A stretch of 50,092 nt of DNA from Micavibrio sp. UBA7657. Its GTDB lineage: Bacteria; Pseudomonadota; Alphaproteobacteria; Micavibrionales; Micavibrionaceae. Under the pieces are notes generated by a model that saw nothing but the letters and a program-made list of their open reading frames with translations, was not told the origin of the DNA and did not search any database. The number at the start of each line of letters is the position of its first letter. The first letter of the stretch is position 1. The stretch spans positions 128,107 to 178,198 of the forward strand of contig DLHX01000010.1 in NCBI GenBank assembly GCA_002483465.1, given 5' to 3'. This document shows, piece after piece, positions 40,449 to 47,807 of the stretch. The position numbers and the translations under genes are program-made.

Positions 40449-43400
40449 ATGGCTGCGGCATCCCCCCGGATCATTCACAAGCTTGGACTGGCCGGAAATT
40501 TCATGGTCGATCAGTTTTTGCACGACGCTGCAAAAACACATGGCCTGCAGATTTATCACACGGGCGGCAACCATTATGAGCTGCGTCATCAAAACCCTGA
40601 CTTTAATGTTAAAAACATTTGTCCTGCCGGGGCTGGTTACAAACACGGCCCCCTTACCCTTTCCCAATTAAAAACCACGCTTGAATTTTTGCACCAGCCT
40701 CTGCGCGTTTCTGCAGGGCGCGTAACGCACACAGAAAATTTAAGCCGTGCAGACCGCAAACAACTTTTGCAACAAAACCGTGAAATGCTGCATCAATTTT
40801 TACGCTTTGCAACGACGGGCTCGGTCCAGCTCACGACGGATCAAAAAATTATCCATACCGGCCCCGAATGCCATGCCGAAGCCGGTGAAAAAATGCAGGA
40901 TTTCGATGCCTGGCGCGAGCAGATGGAATTGGGCAATCCGGATCGTGTCAAAACCGCCGTGCCGGGGACAGGGTTTGACGCCGAACGCGGATTTTATCTG
41001 CTCGTAGATGACACGCTGCGTCAGAATGCCCAAGGCAATACCGCCGAATTGAGGGACACATTCTGGTCACTCTTGTCAGACGCCAAAAAACAACCCGTTT
41101 CTATGACGGAAAAGACTGTTTATCTCACCGCCGCAGAACTTGAAACACTGGCGGGCAAAATTATCCATCACCCGCACATGAAATCCTTGCTGCGCAACGT
41201 CGAACAGGACGAAATGCAGCAGGCCGCAAAACACCGGATCGATCTGGATGAACAGCAGCGCCAGACCATTGCGCATGAACTGGATGCCGTTGCGGGACAT
41301 AATACGCTGAAAAATGAACTTGAAAATATTTTGAAGTCCACAACGGCGCTATCGCCCCTCATTAATTCGGCTGCTGTTAAAAATGCATGGAATAAATTTC
41401 ACTGGACTAAAGAAGGTAATTGCCCGTTCGTCAAAATTTCCAGGGAAATGCATGTGCTGGAAGAACGCCTGCGCATGGAACTGGAACGCCCGGACTTTAC
41501 GCAGGAACGTCTCTCTGCCGTGCAAACAGAATTTGCATCACTGACCAGTTTCGTCAGGCTGGCAGCAAAAGAAATGGGCTTCGAAAATATGGAAGCCGCG
41601 ATGCGCCAGGATCCGGGCAGCGTTTATGTCGCGGAAAAATTCCTCAGCCCCCATCACCAGAGAGGTTTGGCGCTGATCAGGCAGGGGATGGAGCAGGAAG
41701 CAGCATCGCCGTTAAAGGAACTTACTAACGGTCTATGGGCCTCCCTGAAAACAGTCGTTTCGGACGTATATAATTTTACGACAACCAACGATTCACGCTT
41801 GCGTGCTATAGCTCTGATGACAGCCATGTATATGGCCGCAATTCCTCTTTATAATAACCCGGCTTTCATGGAAAAAATGCCTGCCTTTATGGGCGGCGGC
41901 AAACCGACGGCTGCCGTGCAGCAACCAACTCAACAACCGTCACTCTCACCCGAATTGCAGCAGGCGATTGAAGAGCATCTCAAAAACAATCAGCAGGCAC
42001 CGCTTCCAACCGCTCTTCGACATGAGGTCGAACAACACATGCAAAAGCAAACAGTGTCGGAAGAAATTGTGTCGGCCAGCTTTGAAGGTTTTAGCTTGGA
42101 TGGCGAAGATCTGAAAACAACCGTTGCCGTTCCGAAAAGTGACCTTCAATCAAAAATCCTACCAGCCAACGATTCCACGCCGATGTTCTGCCACCCGCAT
42201 ATGGGGAAAACGACGGTTCTGCATTGTTACTTCAATGATAAAATTAAAAATTTCATGACGGGCACAGTTGACACGGTCGACCAGATAGCCGATCGCATTT
42301 TTATGGCAGCAAACATCATTCGCGAACCGCAATCGGCCTTCTCGCAATTTTCGCAAGGCGCGCGCGAAGTAATCGGCCCCACCGCCAATTTCTGGATGTA
42401 TTTCAACCTGATTCAGCTGATGGCGCATATTCCTTTTTTCGCGATGATGGGCGCTCGCGGCGCGCGCCACGGCATTCATGCCTACGGCGGCACAAAAAAT
42501 CTGTTCGGCGAATTCGCCGATCCGTTCTGGACGCTGTTGAAATACCGCCCCCTCGTGGCTCCCGGGGCTTTGGGCACGGCTGCTGCCGCCGCCACAAACG
42601 ATGCCGGTATCACGGCCATCATACTATCCACCCTCGCTGCGGGAGCAATTGGCAATAAACTCTGGCAGCGCTCTCCCGGCACAAAGGATGACTTGAAACT
42701 CCAGGCCAATGATATTGAGGCCCTTCAAACATTGCTGGAAGAACAATTAACGCAGCACCCCGGTGGAACCGCATTCAGCACGCGTATCGCCGGGGTCAAA
42801 CACCAATTCACATTGAGCGCGCATAATCTACACTCGACTCTGAAAGAGCTTTCGCGGTTTGCACATGCAATTAATCACGCCTCAAACCAGATCGGCATTG
42901 ATAACAAATATTATCAGGAATTTTTGAACGGAAGCATCGCCGCAGTTGCACAGGCATTCACGCAATTCAGCCACGACAATGACGCCAAGACCCTGCAAAC
43001 AACGTTAAACGGATCGCTCGCAGATATTCTGGGGGCGCAAACAAGGCATACCGAAACAACGCCGATTTATAAAACGCTGTTTAATCAAAACGCCGATGCA
43101 CACACACTTAACCTGCTCACACGTCATGGCAATACAAAACATGCTGCCATGAAACGCCAGGAACGCATGGCCCGTTATTTTGAACGCTTTGCCCGCCCCG
43201 AGCAAACCGGAATCTTCGCCAGACTGGAAGATCGTGCGAAATCGGGCATCGTTTTAGGCAGCAATGCATTGTGGCACAGCATTGTTCGCGCTTCGCGTGA
43301 GACACAAGCCGCCTATGAAAGTATTCCCAATAAAAAGCTTGTGATCGGAAGCGCGGCCACCGGAACAGCCGCCATTATCGGGATCGATCTATCCGGCCAG

Positions 43401-43652
43401 GCACAAGAACTTTTTAATCCGGATACCGCCCACTTGGTGGATATGGCTGCACGCTCACTGGGCTGGGGATATGGAATCAACGGCACCACTGGCACATTCG
43501 GCACTTACAACATATATGATGACACGATTTTGACAGATACTATGGGCGGCTTGACGGCTTTGACAGCCGGCGTGGGCGCTTACTATGGCCTGAAACCTTT
43601 AGCTGCCTATAGCCGCGAAAAAAGCAGGGAATTAAACAGTTTAATTCTTTAA
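40449..43652 (+). CDS. large multi-domain membrane protein of unknown function, 1067 aa
   Basis: No family recognised. An N-terminal region of about 450 residues is soluble, His-rich and helical. Five hydrophobic segments follow at about 451-470 (IALMTAMYMAAIPLY), 646-668 (YFNLIQLMAHIPFFAMMG), 700-737, 962-982 (VIGSAATGTAAIIGID) and 1030-1054. Between the first two is a Gln/Pro linker (about 485-525); between the fourth and earlier ones is a long helical domain. There is no signal peptide, so the large head is probably cytoplasmic. A weak GGAT precedes the ATG. It lies 17 bases after the Fur-box-linked exported protein and converges on the usher gene with a three-base gap. Confidence 0.8.
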   Translation: MAAASPRIIHKLGLAGNFMVDQFLHDAAKTHGLQIYHTGGNHYELRHQNPDFNVKNICPAGAGYKHGPLTLSQLKTTLEFLHQPLRVSAGRVTHTENLSRADRKQLLQQNREMLHQFLRFATTGSVQLTTDQKIIHTGPECHAEAGEKMQDFDAWREQMELGNPDRVKTAVPGTGFDAERGFYLLVDDTLRQNAQGNTAELRDTFWSLLSDAKKQPVSMTEKTVYLTAAELETLAGKIIHHPHMKSLLRNVEQDEMQQAAKHRIDLDEQQRQTIAHELDAVAGHNTLKNELENILKSTTALSPLINSAAVKNAWNKFHWTKEGNCPFVKISREMHVLEERLRMELERPDFTQERLSAVQTEFASLTSFVRLAAKEMGFENMEAAMRQDPGSVYVAEKFLSPHHQRGLALIRQGMEQEAASPLKELTNGLWASLKTVVSDVYNFTTTNDSRLRAIALMTAMYMAAIPLYNNPAFMEKMPAFMGGGKPTAAVQQPTQQPSLSPELQQAIEEHLKNNQQAPLPTALRHEVEQHMQKQTVSEEIVSASFEGFSLDGEDLKTTVAVPKSDLQSKILPANDSTPMFCHPHMGKTTVLHCYFNDKIKNFMTGTVDTVDQIADRIFMAANIIREPQSAFSQFSQGAREVIGPTANFWMYFNLIQLMAHIPFFAMMGARGARHGIHAYGGTKNLFGEFADPFWTLLKYRPLVAPGALGTAAAAATNDAGITAIILSTLAAGAIGNKLWQRSPGTKDDLKLQANDIEALQTLLEEQLTQHPGGTAFSTRIAGVKHQFTLSAHNLHSTLKELSRFAHAINHASNQIGIDNKYYQEFLNGSIAAVAQAFTQFSHDNDAKTLQTTLNGSLADILGAQTRHTETTPIYKTLFNQNADAHTLNLLTRHGNTKHAAMKRQERMARYFERFARPEQTGIFARLEDRAKSGIVLGSNALWHSIVRASRETQAAYESIPNKKLVIGSAATGTAAIIGIDLSGQAQELFNPDTAHLVDMAARSLGWGYGINGTTGTFGTYNIYDDTILTDTMGGLTALTAGVGAYYGLKPLAAYSREKSRELNSLIL

Positions 43653-43655
43653 AAT

Positions 43656-46600
43656 TTATTCCGCACTCGCGAGCTTCAATTTTTCCGGCAGCGTTTCAAT
43701 ACCGCAGGTAAAACCGCCCTGAGCGATAATTTTACAGCGCTCCATCGCCTGCTTCATCGTATCGCCCGGGATAATAACGCGTAACGTGTGCTTGCCTGTT
43801 TTAGCTGCAGCCTCGCTGGCCGTCACAGGAACGAGTGGCACCGCCCCGCCGATGGCATCCGCATACTGCATCTTGAGCCTGTACCATGTCAGCCCCATCA
43901 ACAGGCGCGAATTGAATGAACCGAGATTGATAAACACGGCCCCCGACTTCACGAGCGCAGCATTCGACGGCGCATGTTCGGGGATTTCCGCCAGTATTTT
44001 GGTCGCTATATCTTGCCCCGGCACGACATAAATATCATGACCGTAAATCATCGTGCCGTCATAACCGATCACGATTTTATCCGCGCTCTCAGGCCGCACG
44101 AACTTATCGGCCGCAGCATCGTCGCTATTGATGACCAGCGTGTATTCGCCGGGGGGGACTTTGCTGAAAAGATAATAACCGTCCGGCCCGGTCACAGATG
44201 AATCCCGAACCTTGCCGCTTTCGTCGTAAAGTCTGATCCGCACCCCGCGCAAAGGCTCAGTGCCCCCGCCGGATTTCATATATAGCGTTCCATCCATCTC
44301 GCCGGCGAGATGGACCGGAAACTCGATTTCGGAAACATGGCCTACGCGCGGTATAACAGATACGCTTTCGGAGCCCGGAATCCAGAAAGGATCGGCCAGC
44401 GAATTAGGGTCAAGCACAATATCCGTTTGCAGCAACTCCGGCATGCTAGGGAAAAAGGCATAACCTTCGGCATCGGTTTTCTGCCTGCCGCCGCTTTGCA
44501 GAGAGGCGACCATGGCATCGGGAATCGGCGTATCGCCTTCGTCGAATTCTCTATCGCCATTTTTGTCTAGAAACACAAAAGCCGTCAAACCGCCCATACT
44601 GGCCAAGGGGCGGCTAAGCATGCGTATCGTTTCCTTGTGTGGGTCGCGGGCCAAACCAAAATGCGTGTTCAGAGTCGCAGTCAGGTCCTTGTCCGTGTTG
44701 TACGTCACGCCCGGCGAAATCCGCGCGAATTTCGCATCCCAGTTGACTTGAGCAGACGCCTCGGTCAGCTTGGTGTTGATATCGCGGCTGACGCCCACCT
44801 GCAGATCGAGATTTTTGGTCAGGTCCCGGTTTAAGCTGGCCGCGATGCTTTGCAGGTCGCTGTCGGGCTGGAACTGATAGTTGGCGCCGAAGCGCAGCCG
44901 GTTTCGCCCCAATGTGCCGAAAAAGGCTGTCGCGCCATGCAGCGCGTTTTCCTCCGCCCGGCTGCTCATTTGATATTCGAACTGCTGGTTGAACCCGATC
45001 CGCCCCCAAGTCGTGTTGAAGCCTGCACCAACATCGCTGCTGTTCTCCCCTGCGGAATCGAGCGAGTATCCTAGATTGAGGTTGTAACGAGGTCTTTTTC
45101 CGATAAAGCCGGGCAAAGGACCTGTCAGGCCAAAACGGTTGCTGAAGATTTCGGCGATATCCCCCTCGGCCCTCGCCCCGTATTCCTCCGTCGCCCAGTT
45201 GGTTTCGTTACGCAGGCGGTGTCCTCTGAATTCCCGGCGTGCAACCAGTTCCGCCGCCATTTCAGAATTGGTATCAACAGCGCCACTGAGATTGAACAAA
45301 GTCTGCACAATACTGGTAGAAAGCCCCGCCTGCGCCGAACCTTTCTGCGCGCCGTTCACCTCTCCTGACTCCATTCCCAGGGCCAGCACGCTTTTGTCGC
45401 CGACTGGGGTCTCATAGACTCCGGCCACGTGAACGCCATTATTCTCTTCATCCTCGGGGCCGCGCGAATATGTATGGGCATTCTGGCGGGTCACAGAAAC
45501 AGCATAGGCGCTGCCGTCTTCCGCAAGCCTGTCCGGATCGACAGGAACATAGAGCTCTTCCTCGCGGACCTCACCCTGAGGACCGTAGAGCACAACCTTG
45601 AAATTGTTATCGCTGCTGAACAGGTCGACGTCCTCGAACCTGTAGGTTCCGTCATCGCCGACTTTCTGAAAGCTCAATAGTTGATTGTCCCGATAAAGCT
45701 CGGCGTCCCAGTTGGGGAAGGCGATGCCGGTGATCGTTGTCGACGGACTGAAAAAATTACGGATCGGCAGGGCATTAGTCGCATAGATGCCCAGGCCAGT
45801 TTGCCCACTCTGATCCAGGAGGGGCATACTCACCGTATTGATGTCTCCCACTTCGTACAACCGCGCCCTGAGCGGACCGAGCAGTTCCGGCTCCATTGAT
45901 TTGCGCTGGTAATTGACCCCCAGGCTGGACAACAGTTCCTTATCGTCCAGAAGAGCCTGGGTTCTGAGCGTGCCGCCGGCGAAATCACCCGCGGTAACAA
46001 TCGAAGCATTGTTCGTGAACTGCGCGTCGCGACCGATTTGCCCATCTTTTTTATAGGTACTGCGCGTTGAAACATCGACAAAAGGTATATCGGCCACAGG
46101 CGGAGCCTCGGCCATCAAGGGCAGCTTGGCGGGGCCAAAGCCCTTGCCAGGAAGTTGCTGTTTTCTTCGCGTGATCCGCTCCAGAATCGGCAAGGGTACC
46201 GGTGTTTTGACGATGAGGGAGAGGCCGGCGATGTTCAGGTCGATGGTAAAGCCAAGCCAGGTTGCGATTTCCTCCGCCGGAACGAAAATATCGTTCTCTA
46301 TCACCGAAACGTGCGAGGAAAACGCAAAGGCGCCGTTGTCGGTTTTTGCCGAGCGATTCGCGATATCGAGATCAAAAATTTTATTCTCACGAATATACCA
46401 GCCTGTCGCCTTTCCGGCAGCAGGATTAACCGTGATCGGCAGTTCCAGGGAGTTGGCAAAATCCCGAAGCGATAGGACGACCTTACCCTGCCGAACTATA
46501 CCCAGCAGCGGATTGGTCAGAGTAACCCCGCCTTCCAGCACGACCTTGAAGAGCAATTCCTCGCCTTCGGCCATGCGGGCGATCATGTCCTCCTTCGTGG

Positions 46601-46817
46601 GGGCCGATTCTCCCATCGCCTGATCGGCGGTGACAAAACCTTTCGAAACCCTGCGCACAAAATCTTTCGCCAGCCCTATCAGAGCGGCCCTGGGGATGGT
46701 TTTTTCCTTAAGTTTTTCTCCTGCGTCACGCGCAGGAGAAATTTCCTGCGCATGGACAGAACAAAACACCGCGGAAACGGCGACAAACCAGAGTGTCAAA
46801 ATCAAAGCGCGGCGCAT
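43656..46817 (-). CDS. usher-like outer-membrane protein with SdrD_B-like and carboxypeptidase-regulatory-like domains
   Basis: The 1053-aa product has a signal peptide (about 24 residues, ending VHA) and an N-terminal domain resembling copper-amine-oxidase N-terminal repeats (VLSLRDFANSLELPITVNPA, then FVPAEEIATWLGFTI). A long usher-like beta-barrel region of about 500 residues follows, then a calcium-loop domain (FLDKNGDREFDEGDTPIPDA), a carboxypeptidase-regulatory-like beta domain (SSVTGPDGYYLFSKVPPGEY) and a small C-terminal domain. It probably assembles or anchors surface fibres, in line with the pilin-like gene next door. The start at 46817 is chosen for the signal peptide; ATGs 17 and 24 codons upstream exist. 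No chaperone gene is near. Confidence 0.72.
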   Translation of the reverse strand: MRRALILTLWFVAVSAVFCSVHAQEISPARDAGEKLKEKTIPRAALIGLAKDFVRRVSKGFVTADQAMGESAPTKEDMIARMAEGEELLFKVVLEGGVTLTNPLLGIVRQGKVVLSLRDFANSLELPITVNPAAGKATGWYIRENKIFDLDIANRSAKTDNGAFAFSSHVSVIENDIFVPAEEIATWLGFTIDLNIAGLSLIVKTPVPLPILERITRRKQQLPGKGFGPAKLPLMAEAPPVADIPFVDVSTRSTYKKDGQIGRDAQFTNNASIVTAGDFAGGTLRTQALLDDKELLSSLGVNYQRKSMEPELLGPLRARLYEVGDINTVSMPLLDQSGQTGLGIYATNALPIRNFFSPSTTITGIAFPNWDAELYRDNQLLSFQKVGDDGTYRFEDVDLFSSDNNFKVVLYGPQGEVREEELYVPVDPDRLAEDGSAYAVSVTRQNAHTYSRGPEDEENNGVHVAGVYETPVGDKSVLALGMESGEVNGAQKGSAQAGLSTSIVQTLFNLSGAVDTNSEMAAELVARREFRGHRLRNETNWATEEYGARAEGDIAEIFSNRFGLTGPLPGFIGKRPRYNLNLGYSLDSAGENSSDVGAGFNTTWGRIGFNQQFEYQMSSRAEENALHGATAFFGTLGRNRLRFGANYQFQPDSDLQSIAASLNRDLTKNLDLQVGVSRDINTKLTEASAQVNWDAKFARISPGVTYNTDKDLTATLNTHFGLARDPHKETIRMLSRPLASMGGLTAFVFLDKNGDREFDEGDTPIPDAMVASLQSGGRQKTDAEGYAFFPSMPELLQTDIVLDPNSLADPFWIPGSESVSVIPRVGHVSEIEFPVHLAGEMDGTLYMKSGGGTEPLRGVRIRLYDESGKVRDSSVTGPDGYYLFSKVPPGEYTLVINSDDAAADKFVRPESADKIVIGYDGTMIYGHDIYVVPGQDIATKILAEIPEHAPSNAALVKSGAVFINLGSFNSRLLMGLTWYRLKMQYADAIGGAVPLVPVTASEAAAKTGKHTLRVIIPGDTMKQAMERCKIIAQGGFTCGIETLPEKLKLASAE

Positions 46818-47138
46818 GTATATCTTTGTGGATAAGAATAGGAAAAGACCGGAAATCCGGTCTTTCATGATACATCGCATTTGGCTCAAATAAAATGCCG
46901 GCCTGTTAAAAATGATTAAAAATCATCGCCGTGCAAGTCCGTGATGTTAAAGGAAGATTTTTCTGTGGGCGATAGTTAACATATTATTATAAAAGTATTT
47001 TTAACCATGATTTAAGGTTTTTAGTGTGATATATAGAGAGGGAAGCTGGATTTGGATTTCGGCGCACTTTCTGAGAAGAACTCGAACAAAAAGCGCGCTG
47101 GACTGGCTTATATCAGATAAAGGTAAAGGAGAAACCTT
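46818..47138. other. 321-base divergent regulatory region between usher and pilin-like genes
   Basis: The left part carries two possible upstream starts for the usher gene. AT-rich sequence follows, with TTAA-N6-TTAA (46906-46919) and an imperfect TTAA-N7-TTAT (46976-46990). The right part holds the perfect TTAA-N7-TTAA site and a TATATA -10 box (47030-47035) for the pilin-like gene, then a leader of about 97 bases ending in the ribosome-binding site AAAGGAGAAA. No small gene seen. Confidence 0.55.
47001..47015 (+). promoter_or_regulatory. CtrA-type binding site upstream of the pilin-like gene
   Basis: TTAACCATGATTTAA is a perfect TTAA-N7-TTAA and also contains TTAACCAT, the best-known CtrA half-site. 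It overlaps the place expected for the -35 of a promoter whose -10 is TATATA at 47030-47035. That is the usual position for CtrA activation. Confidence 0.65.
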
Positions 47139-47711
47139 ATGACACTGAGAAGTAAACTTCTTTCAAGCGCGGCTATTCTGGGGATGGCATCTTTGCCGGC
47201 CGTGGCTTTCGCAGCAGACAACGCCAACGTCAATGCATCTATTACGACAAGCGCAGGGATCACAGCAGCAAATGTTGCCAATATTGGCTTCGGCAACTGG
47301 CTGGTCGGTATCGCCTCCGGTGACACACCCACAATCACCCTCGGTCCGACGAGCGGCGGCTTTACAACCGGTGCGCTCGGCACCTCCCAGCTTATCAATC
47401 TGGACGGTGATACGGCCGGAACAATCGGACAAGTTACAGTGACCCTGCCGGCAGGCGCCGACGGCGTTGTTTTGCAGATGACGCGCAGTGCGATCACGAA
47501 TTTTAGTGATGGCGGACTTGCCCTGACAGCCGTGAGCTACGATACGGACGATATCGCCCCTGCGGTCCTGGCTCAGGCTACGCCTGTTGACGTCACCGTG
47601 GAATCCGGCGGTGTAGCCGAGCCTGTTACCTTCGGCGCCACGATCACGGCCGATGCGACACCGGCAGACGCGACACATAGCGCGTCGTTTAACGTATCGT
47701 TCAGCTATTAA
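47139..47711 (+). CDS. pilin/DUF4402-like exported surface protein
   Basis: The 190-aa product has a clear signal peptide (SAAILGMASLPAVAFAA, cut near residue 26). The mature protein is almost free of charges other than Asp and rich in Ala, Thr, Gly and Val: ITTSAGITAANVANIGFGNW, then TITLGPTSGGFTTGALGT, ending ATHSASFNVSFSY. This beta-rich pattern with a terminal alternating strand resembles DUF4402 or fimbrial subunits assembled by usher systems; it has no cysteine and no type IV pilin motif. Strong AAAGGAG precedes the ATG, and a perfect terminator follows, so it is expressed alone. Proximity to the usher-like gene supports a fibre role. Confidence 0.7.
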   Translation: MTLRSKLLSSAAILGMASLPAVAFAADNANVNASITTSAGITAANVANIGFGNWLVGIASGDTPTITLGPTSGGFTTGALGTSQLINLDGDTAGTIGQVTVTLPAGADGVVLQMTRSAITNFSDGGLALTAVSYDTDDIAPAVLAQATPVDVTVESGGVAEPVTFGATITADATPADATHSASFNVSFSY

Positions 47712-47734
47712 AAACACTCCATATAACGAATAGA

Positions 47735-47760
47735 AAAAAGCGCCCTTAAGGCGCTTTTTG
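47735..47760 (+). terminator. intrinsic terminator after the pilin-like gene
   Basis: AAAAAGCGCC (47735-47744), loop CTTAA and GGCGCTTTTT (47750-47759) form a perfect ten-pair hairpin including a T-run, 24 bases after the stop. Confidence 0.9.
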
Positions 47761-47807
47761 TTTTATCCTGCTACGGCATGACGATGCCCTAAGGACATAA
47801 TGCGACT

